Notes: generated by a model not told the origin, from the sequence alone. A stretch of 64,000 nt of DNA from Pseudomonas hunanensis (GCF_013393325.1 NZ_QJRC01000066.1:1-64000), one strand, 5' to 3'. Numbered from the stretch's first letter, positions 9,913-19,224 are shown. Translations and numbers: made by a program.

Positions 9913-10314
9913 TCAGGGTGCGTGTTGTTGAGGTACGGCAAACCCGGGCACGTGGGCGCGGATCGCGTCGAGCAATTCTTCCTTGCTGAACGGCTTGGTC
10001 AGGAACTGATCGGAACCGACCACCCGGCCACGAGCCTTGTCGAACAGGCCGTCGCGCGACGACAGCAGGATCACCGGGGTGTCCTTGAAGACACTGTTGT
10101 GCTTGATGACCGCGCAGGTCTGGTAACCGTCCAGGCGCGGCATCAGCACATCGACGAAAATGATGCTGGGCTGGTGGTCGACGATCTTGGCCAGGGCATC
10201 GAAGCCATCGCTGGCGGTGATCACCTCGCAGCCCGCTTCACCGAGCAACATCTGTGCGGTGCGGCGGATCGTGCGGGAATCGTCGATCACCATCACCTTC
10301 AGGGGTTGTTCCAT
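9913..10314 (-). CDS. pilG: Twitching motility response regulator PilG
   Basis: This is a single-domain CheY-like receiver of 133 residues and the first gene of the pil-chp operon. The motifs are VIDDSRTIRR near residues 9-18, the acceptor aspartate in FVDVLMPRLDGYQ near 54, and LLSSRDG and LTKPFSKEEL near the end. PilG promotes pilus extension and cAMP signalling in P. aeruginosa. The operon promoter should lie in the 154-base divergent gap shared with gshB (10315-10468). Confidence 0.93.
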   Translation of the reverse strand: MEQPLKVMVIDDSRTIRRTAQMLLGEAGCEVITASDGFDALAKIVDHQPSIIFVDVLMPRLDGYQTCAVIKHNSVFKDTPVILLSSRDGLFDKARGRVVGSDQFLTKPFSKEELLDAIRAHVPGFAVPQQHAP

Positions 10315-10468
10315 AGACGCCTACCAATGGAAATTAGCTGCACTTTTAGCACACTCCGGAAGGCCATTCCATCTGCGCCGCCCCTTGACCGGCGGCGCTC
10401 GCGGCGCCACCCTGAGCCACTTTTCTTTCGAGCCATCGCGGCCAAGCGCCGCCAAGAGGAACCACCCC
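10315..10468. promoter_or_regulatory. Divergent pilG / gshB promoter region
   Basis: This 154-base gap separates the divergent start codons of pilG (minus) and gshB (plus) and must hold both promoters. The pilG-proximal half is AT-richer (tggaaattagctgcactttt). An AGAGGA ribosome site sits 8 bases before the gshB ATG. I see no clear operator. Confidence 0.5.
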
Positions 10469-11422
10469 ATGAGCGTTCGCCTCGGCATTGTCATGGACCC
10501 CATCGCGTCCATCTCCTACAAGAAGGACAGTTCGCTGGCCATGCTGCTGGCCGCCCAGGCACGCGGCTGGAGCCTGTTCTACATGGAACAGCAAGACCTG
10601 TACCAGGGCGAAAGCAAGGCCCGTGCACGCATGCGCCCGCTGAAGGTGTTCGCCGACCCGGCACATTGGTTCGAGCTGGGCGAGGAGCAGGACAGCCCGC
10701 TGGCCGAGCTGGACGTGATCCTGATGCGCAAAGACCCGCCGTTCGACATGGAGTTCGTCTACAGCACCTACCTGCTGGAACAGGCCGAGAATGATGGCGT
10801 GCTGGTGGTCAACCGCCCGCAGAGCCTGCGCGACTGCAACGAGAAGATGTTCGCCACGCTGTTCCCGCAGTGCACCACGCCGACCCTGGTCAGCCGCCGC
10901 CCGGACATCATTCGCGAATTCGCCGCCAAGCATGCTGACGTGATCCTCAAACCACTGGATGGCATGGGCGGTACGTCGATCTTCCGACACCGCGCTGGCG
11001 ACCCCAACCTGTCGGTGATCCTGGAAACCCTGACAGCGCTGGGTACCCAGCAGATCATGGCCCAGGCCTACCTGCCGGCGATCAAGGACGGCGACAAGCG
11101 CATCCTGATGATCGATGGCGAGCCGGTGGACTATTGCCTGGCGCGTATCCCTGCCAGTGGCGAGACCCGTGGCAACCTGGCCGCTGGCGGCCGTGGCGAG
11201 GCCCGCCCGCTGACCGAGCGCGACCGCTGGATCGCCGCCCAGGTCGGGCCGACCCTGCGCGAGAAGGGCCTGCTGTTCGTGGGCCTGGACGTGATCGGCG
11301 ACTTCCTCACCGAAATCAACGTCACCAGCCCCACCTGCATTCGCGAGATCGATGCCGCCTACAACACCGATATCGGTGGCAAGTTGATGGATGCCATTGA
11401 TCGCAAGCTCAAGGCGCGCTGA
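10469..11422 (+). CDS. gshB: Glutathione synthetase
   Basis: GshB is the ATP-grasp ligase that joins gamma-glutamylcysteine and glycine to form glutathione in the cytoplasm. The ATG at 10469, with AGAGGA upstream, gives MSVRLGIVMDPIASISYKKD and 317 residues, the usual length for the family; longer frames upstream read through the promoter region. ATP-grasp features are DGMGGTSIFRH near residue 165 and the Mg/ATP site GDFLTEINVTSPT near 277. It is divergent from pilG and followed by a TonB-family gene. Confidence 0.96.
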   Translation: MSVRLGIVMDPIASISYKKDSSLAMLLAAQARGWSLFYMEQQDLYQGESKARARMRPLKVFADPAHWFELGEEQDSPLAELDVILMRKDPPFDMEFVYSTYLLEQAENDGVLVVNRPQSLRDCNEKMFATLFPQCTTPTLVSRRPDIIREFAAKHADVILKPLDGMGGTSIFRHRAGDPNLSVILETLTALGTQQIMAQAYLPAIKDGDKRILMIDGEPVDYCLARIPASGETRGNLAAGGRGEARPLTERDRWIAAQVGPTLREKGLLFVGLDVIGDFLTEINVTSPTCIREIDAAYNTDIGGKLMDAIDRKLKAR

Positions 11423-11513
11423 CAGCCAACGCGAAGCTAGACCCTAGAGTGGGGTATGATGCCGGTCCTATTCGACTGAGCTACTGCCCCGCCCTGCGGT
11501 TGCTGGATACCTG

Positions 11514-12419
11514 ATGACGCTGCCCGCTGACATCCCTGCCGACCTGCTGCCTCCCCGTGTTCGCCCGGTGGACCGGCTCGGCTTCACCCTGTTTCTGGCT
11601 GCCCTGGTGCACCTGGCGCTGATTCTTGGCGTCGGCTTCACCGTGGTCAAGCCTGCCGAAATTCGCCACACCATGGACATCACCCTGGCCACCTTCAAAA
11701 GCGAGAAAGCGCCCGAGAAGGCCGATTTCCAGGCCCAGGACAACCAGCAGGGCAGCGGCACCCTGGACAAGAAGGCGGTCCCCACGACCACCGAACTGGC
11801 CCCGTTCCAGGACAGCAAGATCAACAAGATCACCCCACCACCCGCCGCCAGGCCCGAAGTGGTACCCCCGCCTACCCCGCAGAAGTCGGCGGTAGTGACG
11901 ACCGCGCCCAAGCCGCAAAAGGTCGAACCCAAGCCCAAGGAAAGCAAGGCGCAGCCCAAACCGGCCGCGCCTGCGCCAGACTTCGACAGCTCGCAGCTGT
12001 CCAGCCAGATCGCCAGCCTGGAGGCGGAGCTTTCCAACGAACAGCAGATGTACGCCAAACGCCCGCGCATTCACCGCCTGAACGCCGCCTCGACCATGCG
12101 CGACAAGGGCGCCTGGTACAAGGAAGAGTGGCGCAAGAAGGTCGAGCGGGTGGGCAACCTGAACTACCCCGACGAAGCGCGCCGGCAGCAGATTTACGGC
12201 AACTTGCGCATGATGGTGTCGATCAACCGTGATGGCTCGCTGTACGAGGTGCTGGTGCTGGAGTCGTCCGGGCAACCGGTGCTGGACCAGGCGGCACAGC
12301 GCATCGTAAGGCTGGCGGCGCCGTTTGCACCGTTTACTGGGGATTTGGCTGAGTTTGACCGGTTGGAGATTATTCGGACATGGCGGTTTGCCCGTGGGGA
12401 CCGTTTGTCCAGTAATTGA
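11514..12419 (+). CDS. tonB: TonB-family energy transducer
   Basis: This 301-residue TonB-like protein couples the inner-membrane proton motive force to outer-membrane receptors. It has a short N-terminal cytoplasmic extension, one membrane segment at about 23-45 (TLFLAALVHLALILGVGF), a Pro/Lys/Ala-rich periplasmic spacer (about 95-160), a predicted coiled coil (SSQIASLEAELSNEQQ) and a C-terminal TonB fold with YPDEARRQQIYG near 218 and a YEVLVLESSG strand. No exbB/exbD lies nearby, so it is one of the orphan TonB paralogues common in Pseudomonas and probably not the main iron-uptake TonB. The gap after gshB is 91 bases. Confidence 0.85.
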   Translation: MTLPADIPADLLPPRVRPVDRLGFTLFLAALVHLALILGVGFTVVKPAEIRHTMDITLATFKSEKAPEKADFQAQDNQQGSGTLDKKAVPTTTELAPFQDSKINKITPPPAARPEVVPPPTPQKSAVVTTAPKPQKVEPKPKESKAQPKPAAPAPDFDSSQLSSQIASLEAELSNEQQMYAKRPRIHRLNAASTMRDKGAWYKEEWRKKVERVGNLNYPDEARRQQIYGNLRMMVSINRDGSLYEVLVLESSGQPVLDQAAQRIVRLAAPFAPFTGDLAEFDRLEIIRTWRFARGDRLSSN

Positions 12420-12461
12420 GTATTGGCCTTGGGCGTAGGGCTTGCGAGATGCGGTGGCGCG

Positions 12462-12495
12462 GAGATCGAGCGCCGCGCGGGCGGCGCTCGATCTC
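12462..12495. repeat. Perfect palindrome, 14-bp arms, 6-base loop
   Basis: Arms at 12462-12475 (gagatcgagcgccg) and 12482-12495 are exact reverse complements around cgcggg. The arm sequence equals the outer end of the large inverted repeat at 57010-57235, so this looks like a minimal member of the same family. It lies between the TonB-family gene and algH and could act as a transcript-end hairpin. Confidence 0.75.
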
Positions 12496-12585
12496 AAAGA
12501 CACCAAAAACCTCAAGACAGACACCAACCAAACGACACAAATCCGCACCTTGTCAGCCTCGCCACCTGGCGCCACACTATCCCCC

Positions 12586-13155
12586 ATGAAAACCCTAGCC
12601 CCCAGCTACCTCAAGCATCAGTTTCTGATCGCCATGCCGCACATGGCCGATCCGAACTTCGCCCAGACCCTCACCTACATCGTCGAGCACAATGAGCATG
12701 GCGCCATGGGCCTGGTGGTCAACCGGCCGCAGGAACTGAGCCTGGCCGACATCCTCGAGCAGCTGCGCCCGGACGAAATGCCGCCGGCCAGCACCTCGCA
12801 GGTGCCGATCTACCAGGGCGGCCCGGTGCAGACCGACCGCGGCTTCGTGCTGCACAGCAGCGAGTGCAGCTTCCAGGCCACAGTGGCCCTGGAAGGCCTG
12901 TCGCTGACCACATCGCAGGATGTGTTGCTTGCGATTGCCGCAGGGGTAGGCCCGAAACAGAGCCTGATCACCCTGGGTTATGCCGGCTGGGAAGCGGGCC
13001 AACTGGAGGCCGAGCTGGCCGACAATGCCTGGCTGAACTGCCCGTTCGACCCGGAAATCATCTTCGGCATGGCCAACGACCTGCGCCTGGAAGCTGCAGC
13101 CGCCAGCCTGGGGATCAACCTGCACCTGCTGACCAGCCAGGCGGGCCACGCCTGA
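12586..13155 (+). CDS. algH: AlgH / YqgE (DUF179) family protein
   Basis: This 189-residue DUF179 protein was first named AlgH as an alginate-related regulator in P. aeruginosa; its biochemical role is not settled. The ATG at 12586 gives MKTLAPSYLKHQFLIAMP, followed by the family signatures MADPNFAQTLTYIVEHNE and GAMGLVVNRP. No clear Shine-Dalgarno precedes the ATG, but upstream in-frame sequence reads through a palindromic repeat and is not protein-like. Its TGA shares one base with the ruvX ATG, the usual algH-ruvX pairing. Confidence 0.92.
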   Translation: MKTLAPSYLKHQFLIAMPHMADPNFAQTLTYIVEHNEHGAMGLVVNRPQELSLADILEQLRPDEMPPASTSQVPIYQGGPVQTDRGFVLHSSECSFQATVALEGLSLTTSQDVLLAIAAGVGPKQSLITLGYAGWEAGQLEAELADNAWLNCPFDPEIIFGMANDLRLEAAAASLGINLHLLTSQAGHA

Positions 13156-13580
13156 TGGCCGAGCTACGCCTACTGCTGGGCTTCGACTACGGCAGCAAAC
13201 AGATCGGTGTGGCCGTCGGCCAGGTGATAACCGGCCAGGCCCGCGAACTGTGCACCCTGAAGGCACAGAACGGCGTGCCGGACTGGGCCCAGGTGGAAAA
13301 GCTGATCGCCGAATGGAAGCCGGACGCCATTGTCGTCGGCCTGCCACTGAACATGGACGGTACGCCCAGCGAAATGAGCGCCCGCGCCGAAAAGTTCGCC
13401 CGCCGCCTGAACGGCCGCTTCAACCTGCCCGTGCACACCCACGACGAGCGCCTGACCACCTTCGAGGCCAAAGGCGAACGCATGGCCCGTGGCGGTCAGC
13501 GCGGCAGCTACCGCGACAACCCGGTCGATGCCATCGCCGCTGCCTTGTTGCTGCAAGGCTGGCTGGAGGCCAACACCTGA
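13155..13580 (+). CDS. ruvX: Holliday junction resolvase-like RuvX (YqgF)
   Basis: This RNase H-fold protein has 141 residues. Family members are described as a Holliday-junction resolvase and/or as acting in 16S rRNA 5' processing. The acidic active-site elements are [13 protein letters not shown] near residues 8-20, [11 protein letters not shown] near 63-73 and a late DERLTT and [13 protein letters not shown]. Its ATG overlaps the algH stop by one base and a short gap separates it from pyrR. Confidence 0.94.
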   Translation: MAELRLLLGFDYGSKQIGVAVGQVITGQARELCTLKAQNGVPDWAQVEKLIAEWKPDAIVVGLPLNMDGTPSEMSARAEKFARRLNGRFNLPVHTHDERLTTFEAKGERMARGGQRGSYRDNPVDAIAAALLLQGWLEANT

Positions 13581-13629
13581 TCATCTTTGCCGCCGGGCCC
13601 ACCCGGCGCACCCTTCCGAGGAGCCCGCA

Positions 13630-14148
13630 ATGAGCCTACCCAATCCCGCCGAGCTGATCCGGCAGATGGCTGTCGACCTTCGCGCCCACCTGGCCCGCCG
13701 TCACATCAGCGAGCCGCGCTATATCGGTATCCGCACCGGCGGTGTCTGGGTTGCCCAGGCCCTGCAGGAAGCCATGGGCGACACCAGCCCCATGGGCACC
13801 CTGGACGTTTCGTTCTACCGCGATGACTTCAGCCAGAACGGCCTGCACCCGCAAGTGCGTCCGTCCGAGCTGCCGTTCGAAGTCGAAGGCCAACACCTGG
13901 TGCTGGTGGATGACGTACTGATGAGCGGCCGCACCATTCGCGCTGCGCTCAACGAGCTGTTCGATTATGGCCGCCCGGCCAGCGTTACCCTGGTCTGCCT
14001 GCTGGACCTGGATGCCGGCGAACTGCCAATCCGTCCGAACGTGCTTGGCGCCACCCTGTCGCTGGCGGCCCATGAACGGGTAAAATTGACCGGACCCGCA
14101 CCGCTCGCCCTCGAGCGCCAGGACCTCGCCTCCGCTTCCGCCCTTTAA
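13630..14148 (+). CDS. pyrR: Pyrimidine regulatory protein PyrR / UPRTase-like
   Basis: PyrR is a 172-residue phosphoribosyltransferase-fold protein. The PRPP loop is [12 protein letters not shown] near residues 95-106, and IGIRTGG is near 37. In Pseudomonas PyrR is reported to act as a pyrimidine-responsive regulator of the pyr genes; the fold also carries uracil phosphoribosyltransferase activity in other bacteria. AGGAG lies 7-8 bases before the ATG. It is followed 12 bases later by pyrB. Confidence 0.93.
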   Translation: MSLPNPAELIRQMAVDLRAHLARRHISEPRYIGIRTGGVWVAQALQEAMGDTSPMGTLDVSFYRDDFSQNGLHPQVRPSELPFEVEGQHLVLVDDVLMSGRTIRAALNELFDYGRPASVTLVCLLDLDAGELPIRPNVLGATLSLAAHERVKLTGPAPLALERQDLASASAL

Positions 14149-14160
14149 GAGTCCCCCGCG

Positions 14161-15165
14161 ATGACGCCAATCGACGCCAAGCGCCCGCTGCAGCTCAATG
14201 ATCAGGGCCAGCTGCGCCACTTCCTCTCGCTCGACGGTTTGCCCCGCGAACTGCTCACCGAGATTCTCGACACCGCCGACTCCTTCCTGGAAGTCGGTGC
14301 CCGGGCCGTGAAAAAAGTCCCGCTGCTGCGCGGCAAGACCGTATGCAACGTGTTCTTCGAGAACTCGACCCGTACCCGTACCACCTTCGAACTGGCGGCC
14401 CAGCGCCTGTCGGCCGACGTGATCAGCCTGAACGTGTCGACCTCCTCGACCAGCAAGGGCGAAACGCTGTTCGACACCCTGCGCAACCTCGAAGCCATGG
14501 CGGCCGACATGTTCGTCGTGCGCCACTCCGACTCGGGCGCCGCGCACTTCATCGCCGAACATGTGTGCCCGGACGTTGCCGTGATCAACGGCGGTGACGG
14601 CCGCCACGCGCACCCGACCCAGGGCATGCTCGACATGCTCACCATCCGCCGCCACAAGGGCAGCTTCGAAAACCTGTCGGTGGCCATCGTCGGTGACATC
14701 CTGCATTCGCGCGTGGCCCGCTCCGACATGCTCGCGCTCAAAGCGCTGGGTTGCCCGGACATTCGCGTGATCGGCCCGAAAACCCTGATCCCGATCGGTA
14801 TCGAGCAGTACGGCGTAAAGGTCTACACCGACCTCGCCGAAGGCCTGAAAGACGTCGACGTGGTGATCATGCTGCGTCTGCAGCGTGAGCGCATGGCCGG
14901 TGGCCTGCTACCCAGCGAAGGCGAGTTCTACCGCCTGTTCGGCCTGACCACCGCACGCCTGGCCGGGGCCAAGCCCGACGCCATCGTCATGCACCCAGGC
15001 CCGATCAACCGTGGTGTCGAAATCGAGTCTGCAGTGGCCGACGGCAAGCACTCGGTGATCCTCAACCAGGTCACCTACGGCATCGCCGTGCGCATGGCCG
15101 TGTTGTCCATGGCCATGAGCGGGCAGAACGCGCAACGTCAATTCGACCAGGAGAACGCCCAGTGA
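14161..15165 (+). CDS. pyrB: Aspartate carbamoyltransferase catalytic chain
   Basis: PyrB condenses carbamoyl phosphate with aspartate, the committed step of pyrimidine synthesis. The 334-residue protein has the carbamoyl-phosphate loop STRTRTTFE at 69-77, HPTQGMLD near 147 and HPGPINRG near 282. No pyrI regulatory chain is present; instead the stop overlaps the start of pyrC', as in the Pseudomonas dodecameric PyrB-PyrC' enzyme. Confidence 0.97.
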   Translation: MTPIDAKRPLQLNDQGQLRHFLSLDGLPRELLTEILDTADSFLEVGARAVKKVPLLRGKTVCNVFFENSTRTRTTFELAAQRLSADVISLNVSTSSTSKGETLFDTLRNLEAMAADMFVVRHSDSGAAHFIAEHVCPDVAVINGGDGRHAHPTQGMLDMLTIRRHKGSFENLSVAIVGDILHSRVARSDMLALKALGCPDIRVIGPKTLIPIGIEQYGVKVYTDLAEGLKDVDVVIMLRLQRERMAGGLLPSEGEFYRLFGLTTARLAGAKPDAIVMHPGPINRGVEIESAVADGKHSVILNQVTYGIAVRMAVLSMAMSGQNAQRQFDQENAQ

Positions 15166-16433
15166 CCATCAGTATTCTCGGCGCCCGGGTCATCGACCCC
15201 AACAGCGGCCTGGACCAAGTCACCGACCTGCACCTGGAGGGCGGCCGCATTACCGCCATCGGCGCCGCCCCGGCCGGTTTCAGCGCCAGCCGCACGATCC
15301 AGGCCGATGGCCTGGTCGCCGCGCCCGGCCTGGTCGACCTTGGCGTTTCCCTGCGCGAGCCGGGTTACAGCCGCAAAGGCAACATCGCCAGTGAAACCCG
15401 CGCGGCCGTGGCCGGCGGCGTTACCAGCCTGTGCTGCCCGCCGCAGACCAAGCCGGTGCTGGACACCTCGGCGGTGGCCGAGCTGATCCTAGACCGTGCC
15501 CGCGAAGCGGCCAACAGCAAGGTCTACCCGATCGGCGCCCTGACCAAAGGCCTGGAGGGCGAGCAACTGGCCGAGCTGGTGGCCCTGCGTGACACCGGCT
15601 GCGTGGCATTCGGCAACGGCCTGAAGGAAATCCCCAACAACCGTACCCTGGCTCGTGCCCTGGAGTACGCGGCCACCTTCGATCTGACGGTGGTGTTCCA
15701 CTCCCAGGACCGCGACCTGGCACAGGGCGGCCTGGCCCACGAAGGTGCCATGGCCAGCTTCCTTGGCCTGCCGGGCATCCCGGAAAGCGCCGAAACCGTG
15801 GCCCTGGCGCGCAACCTGTTGCTGGTGGAGCAGAGTGGTGTGCGTGCGCACTTCAGCCAGATCACCAGCGCCCGTGGCGCGCGGCTGATCGCCCAAGCCC
15901 AAGCCCTGGGCCTGCCGGTGACGGCCGATGTGGCGCTGTACCAGCTGATCCTCACCGACGAGTCGCTGCGCGAATTCTCCAGCCTGTACCACGTGCAGCC
16001 GCCGCTGCGCACCGCAGCCGACCGTGACGGCCTGCGCGAGGCAGTGAAGTCGGGGGTGATTCAGGCGATTTCCAGCCACCACCAGCCGCATGAGCGCGAC
16101 GCCAAGCTGGCCCCGTTCGGCGCCACCGAGCCGGGTATCAGCAGCGTCGAGTTGCTGCTGCCGCTGGCCATGACCTTGGTGCAGGATGGCCTGCTCGACC
16201 TGCCAACCTTGCTCGCCCGCCTGAGCAGCGGCCCGGCTGCCGCCTTGCGCTTGCCAGCCGGCGAGCTGAAAGTGGGTGGGGCGGCCGACCTGGTGCTGTT
16301 CGACCCGCAAGCCTCCACCGTTGCCGGCGAGCAGTGGTTCTCGCGCGGCGAGAACTGCCCGTTCATCGGCCACTGCCTGCCCAGTGCCGTGCGTTATACC
16401 TTGGTCGATGGGCACGTCTGCCACGAGGCCTGA
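15162..16433 (+). CDS. pyrC': Non-catalytic dihydroorotase homologue PyrC'
   Basis: This 423-residue amidohydrolase-fold protein assembles with PyrB. In P. putida the pyrBC' product is known to be inactive as dihydroorotase but needed for ATCase assembly. The sequence agrees: the metal-binding HxH that precedes LREPG in active enzymes is replaced by GVSLREPG near residues 61-68. The start is GTG, sharing GTGA with the pyrB stop, with AGGAG 9 bases upstream. A functional pyrC must lie elsewhere. Confidence 0.93.
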   Translation: MTISILGARVIDPNSGLDQVTDLHLEGGRITAIGAAPAGFSASRTIQADGLVAAPGLVDLGVSLREPGYSRKGNIASETRAAVAGGVTSLCCPPQTKPVLDTSAVAELILDRAREAANSKVYPIGALTKGLEGEQLAELVALRDTGCVAFGNGLKEIPNNRTLARALEYAATFDLTVVFHSQDRDLAQGGLAHEGAMASFLGLPGIPESAETVALARNLLLVEQSGVRAHFSQITSARGARLIAQAQALGLPVTADVALYQLILTDESLREFSSLYHVQPPLRTAADRDGLREAVKSGVIQAISSHHQPHERDAKLAPFGATEPGISSVELLLPLAMTLVQDGLLDLPTLLARLSSGPAAALRLPAGELKVGGAADLVLFDPQASTVAGEQWFSRGENCPFIGHCLPSAVRYTLVDGHVCHEA

Positions 16434-16453
16434 CAAAGCGCGAACTTGCTTTG

Positions 16454-16569
16454 TGTAGGAGCGGCCTTGTGTCGCGAACGGGCCGCGCAGCGGCCCCAGG
16501 GTCTCTGCATCACGCATGAATCGCTGGGGCCGCTTTGCGGCCCTTTCGCGACACAAGGCCGCTCCTACA
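16454..16569. repeat. Inverted REP pair between pyrC' and hslV
   Basis: Two facing copies of a repeat beginning tgtaggagcggccttgtgtc are separated by about 25 bases. Each contains an internal gggccgc-type hairpin. The same unit occurs at the window start (1-14) and at 43856-43900. The arrangement is typical of paired REP elements and could end transcription from pyrC'. Confidence 0.85.
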
Positions 16570-16690
16570 TCGACCGTGCCCGGTTCGAAGACCGGACCAA
16601 CCATTCATCCCCCACGGTTGAAATCCTTCCCCCCACCCCCATATGAGTCTGCATCAGGCACTTTCGCCCCGCTGCGTGGAGACTCTCCCC

Positions 16691-17221
16691 TTGACCACCA
16701 TCGTTTCTGTCCGCCGTAACGGCAAAGTCGTCATGGGCGGCGACGGCCAGGTATCCCTCGGCAACACCGTGATGAAAGGCAACGCCAAAAAGGTGCGCCG
16801 CCTGTACCACGGCCAGGTCATTGCGGGCTTCGCCGGTGCTACCGCCGACGCCTTCACCCTGTTCGAACGCTTTGAAGGCCAGCTGGAAAAACACCAGGGC
16901 CACCTGGTCCGCGCCGCCGTCGAGCTGGCCAAGGAATGGCGTACAGACCGCTCCCTGAGCCGCCTGGAAGCCATGCTGGCCGTGGCTAACAAGGACGCCT
17001 CCCTGATCATCACCGGCAACGGTGACGTGGTCGAGCCCGAAGATGGCCTGATCGCCATGGGTTCCGGCGGCGCCTATGCACAGGCCGCCGCCCGCGCCCT
17101 GCTGAACAAGACTGACCTCTCGGCACGCGAAATCGCTGAAACCGCCCTGAACATCGCCGGCGACATCTGCGTGTTCACCAACCATAACCTGACCATCGAG
17201 GAGCAGGACCTGGCCGACTGA
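16691..17221 (+). CDS. hslV: ATP-dependent protease peptidase subunit HslV
   Basis: HslV (ClpQ) is the threonine peptidase of the HslUV proteasome-like protease. The start chosen is TTG at 16691, with GGAG nine bases upstream: it yields M followed by [10 protein letters not shown], so the catalytic threonine becomes residue 1 after Met removal, and 176 residues, as in E. coli. A longer frame from an ATG at 16643 adds 16 residues that would block the N-terminal threonine and is rejected. [10 protein letters not shown] and GAYAQAAA motifs are intact. hslU follows. Confidence 0.95.
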   Translation: MTTIVSVRRNGKVVMGGDGQVSLGNTVMKGNAKKVRRLYHGQVIAGFAGATADAFTLFERFEGQLEKHQGHLVRAAVELAKEWRTDRSLSRLEAMLAVANKDASLIITGNGDVVEPEDGLIAMGSGGAYAQAAARALLNKTDLSAREIAETALNIAGDICVFTNHNLTIEEQDLAD

Positions 17222-17237
17222 TTCAGCTGTTCTGGCG

Positions 17238-17261
17238 CCCCTTCCCGGTGAAGGGGTTTTT
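17238..17261 (+). terminator. Hairpin plus T-run between hslV and hslU
   Basis: CCCCTT and AAGGGG form a 6-bp stem around a 7-base loop and are followed directly by five T. It looks like a weak intrinsic terminator or attenuator inside the hslVU operon, and may lower hslU relative to hslV. Alternatively it protects the hslV mRNA end. Confidence 0.55.
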
Positions 17262-17297
17262 CCACGCTGACTCATCTGCCCAAGGACCCTATTGATC

Positions 17298-18641
17298 ATG
17301 TCCATGACCCCCCGCGAGATCGTCCACGAACTCAACCGCCACATCATCGGCCAGGACGACGCCAAGCGCGCCGTGGCCATTGCCCTGCGCAACCGCTGGC
17401 GGCGCATGCAGCTCCCTGCCGAACTGCGTGCCGAAGTCACCCCGAAGAACATCCTGATGATCGGCCCTACCGGCGTCGGCAAGACCGAAATCGCCCGCCG
17501 CCTGGCCAAGTTGGCCAACGCGCCGTTCCTCAAGGTCGAAGCCACCAAGTTCACCGAGGTGGGCTATGTGGGCCGCGACGTCGAGTCGATCATCCGTGAC
17601 CTGGCTGATGCCGCGCTGAAAATGCTGCGCGAGCAAGAAATCATCCGCGTACGCCACCGCGCCGAAGATGCCGCCGAAGACCGCATTCTCGATGCCCTGC
17701 TGCCACAAGCGCGCGTCACCAGCTTCAGCGAGGAAGCCGCACAGACCAGCAGCGACTCCAACACGCGCCAACTGTTCCGCAAGCGCCTGCGCGAAGGCCA
17801 GTTGGACGACAAGGAAATCGAGATCGAAGTGGCCGATGCCGTAGGCGTGGAAATTGCTGCACCGCCCGGCATGGAAGAAATGACCAACCAGTTGCAGAGC
17901 CTGTTCGCCAACATGGGCAAGGGCAAGCGCAAAGCGCGCAAGCTGAAGGTGAAAGAAGCGCTTAAGATGGTTCGCGATGAAGAAGCGAGCCGCCTGGTCA
18001 ATGAGGAAGAACTCAAGGCCAAGGCCCTGGAAGCAGTCGAGCAGCACGGTATCGTGTTCATCGACGAAATCGACAAAGTGGCCAAGCGTGGCAACGTTGG
18101 CGGTGCCGACGTGTCCCGTGAAGGCGTACAGCGCGACCTGCTGCCGCTGATCGAAGGCTGCACCGTCAACACCAAGCTGGGCATGGTCAAGACCGACCAC
18201 ATCCTGTTCATTGCCTCGGGCGCGTTCCACCTGAGCAAACCGAGCGACCTGGTGCCTGAACTGCAAGGCCGCCTGCCAATTCGTGTGGAGCTGAAGGCGC
18301 TGACCCCAGAAGACTTCGAGCGCATCCTGCAAGAACCGCACGCGTCGCTGACCGAGCAGTACCAGGCATTGCTCAAGACCGAAGGCCTGAACATCGCGTT
18401 CCAGGCTGACGGCATCAAGCGCCTGGCCGAGATTGCCTACCAGGTCAACGAGAAGACCGAGAACATCGGTGCCCGTCGCCTGCACACCCTGCTCGAGCGT
18501 TTGCTCGAAGAGGTGTCGTTCAGCGCGGGCGACCTGGCCAGCACCCACGACGAAGCGCCGATCCAGATCGACGCGGCGTACGTGAACAGCCACCTGGGTG
18601 AGCTGGCGCAGAACGAAGACCTGTCGCGTTACATCCTGTAA
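17298..18641 (+). CDS. hslU: ATP-dependent unfoldase HslU
   Basis: HslU (ClpY) is the AAA+ unfoldase that feeds HslV. The ATG at 17298 gives [12 protein letters not shown] and 447 residues; an in-frame TTG six bases upstream is less likely because AAGGA is spaced for the ATG. Walker A is GPTGVGKTE near residues 57-65, Walker B is [10 protein letters not shown] near 251-260, an inserted I-domain lies between, and the C-terminus ends LSRYIL, the tail that docks into HslV. Confidence 0.97.
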   Translation: MSMTPREIVHELNRHIIGQDDAKRAVAIALRNRWRRMQLPAELRAEVTPKNILMIGPTGVGKTEIARRLAKLANAPFLKVEATKFTEVGYVGRDVESIIRDLADAALKMLREQEIIRVRHRAEDAAEDRILDALLPQARVTSFSEEAAQTSSDSNTRQLFRKRLREGQLDDKEIEIEVADAVGVEIAAPPGMEEMTNQLQSLFANMGKGKRKARKLKVKEALKMVRDEEASRLVNEEELKAKALEAVEQHGIVFIDEIDKVAKRGNVGGADVSREGVQRDLLPLIEGCTVNTKLGMVKTDHILFIASGAFHLSKPSDLVPELQGRLPIRVELKALTPEDFERILQEPHASLTEQYQALLKTEGLNIAFQADGIKRLAEIAYQVNEKTENIGARRLHTLLERLLEEVSFSAGDLASTHDEAPIQIDAAYVNSHLGELAQNEDLSRYIL

Positions 18642-18648
18642 TACCGCA

Positions 18649-18671
18649 GGGGGCCGCTTTGCGGCCCCCTT
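18649..18671 (+). terminator. Terminator after hslU
   Basis: Nine-base GC arms (gggggccgc / gcggccccc) around a TTT loop start 8 bases past the hslU stop. The T-tract is poor (TT only), so it may be a processing or stability hairpin. Confidence 0.6.
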
Positions 18672-18729
18672 GCACATTCCCCCAAATCTCCTGAAGCTGT
18701 GCTTCATCAGCTCCCGAGAGATTCTGCCC

Positions 18730-19107
18730 ATGGCCCGCCTGCCCACTGCCATCAACCTGCACAAAGCCTCGAAAACCCTCAGCCTCACCTACGCCCCCGG
18801 CGAGGTCTACCAACTGCCCGCCGAATTCCTGCGCGTGCACTCCCCCTCCGCCGAAGTCCAGGGCCACGGCAACCCCATTCTGCAGTTCGGCAAGATCAAC
18901 GTCGGCCTCGTCGGCCTCGAACCCGCCGGCCAATATGCACTGAAACTGACCTTCGACGACGGCCACGACAGCGGTCTGTTCACCTGGGAATACCTCGAGC
19001 AGCTGTGCCTGCGCCAGGAACAGCTGTGGGCGGAATACCTCGACGAGCTGCACAAGGCCGGCAAATCCCGCGACCCGGCCGAGTCGGTGGTCAAACTGAT
19101 GCTCTAG
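18730..19107 (+). CDS. DUF971 domain protein
   Basis: This 125-residue cytoplasmic protein consists of one DUF971 (gamma-butyrobetaine hydroxylase-like N-terminal) domain: NLHKASKTLSLTYAPGEVYQLPAE at the start and FDDGHDSGLFTWEYL near 78-92. The domain resembles the N-terminal domain of carnitine-pathway dioxygenases; stand-alone members, often next to hslVU or iron-sulfur genes, are of uncertain role. The ATG at 18730 is preferred because upstream in-frame sequence reads through the hslU terminator. Confidence 0.88.
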   Translation: MARLPTAINLHKASKTLSLTYAPGEVYQLPAEFLRVHSPSAEVQGHGNPILQFGKINVGLVGLEPAGQYALKLTFDDGHDSGLFTWEYLEQLCLRQEQLWAEYLDELHKAGKSRDPAESVVKLML

Positions 19108-19165
19108 CGCAAGGCCTGCGGGGTTTAGAGCGCATTTTCTAAATTCATCTGTTTGAATGGCTTGC

Positions 19166-19189
19166 AGACAGCCCAGTGAGGGGCTGTCT
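19166..19189 (+). terminator. Hairpin between DUF971 gene and phaC1
   Basis: agacagccc and gggctgtct are perfect 9-bp arms around a 6-base loop, 59 bases after the DUF971 stop. It probably ends that transcript and insulates the phaC1 promoter downstream. Confidence 0.65.
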
Positions 19190-19224
19190 TGCGCATTACA
19201 TGAAAGTCGGGTAACCAATGGGTG

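Noticed and set aside
16643..16690. N-terminal extension of hslV from the ATG at 16643
   Set aside because: It would bury the catalytic N-terminal threonine; TTG at 16691 has a proper ribosome site.
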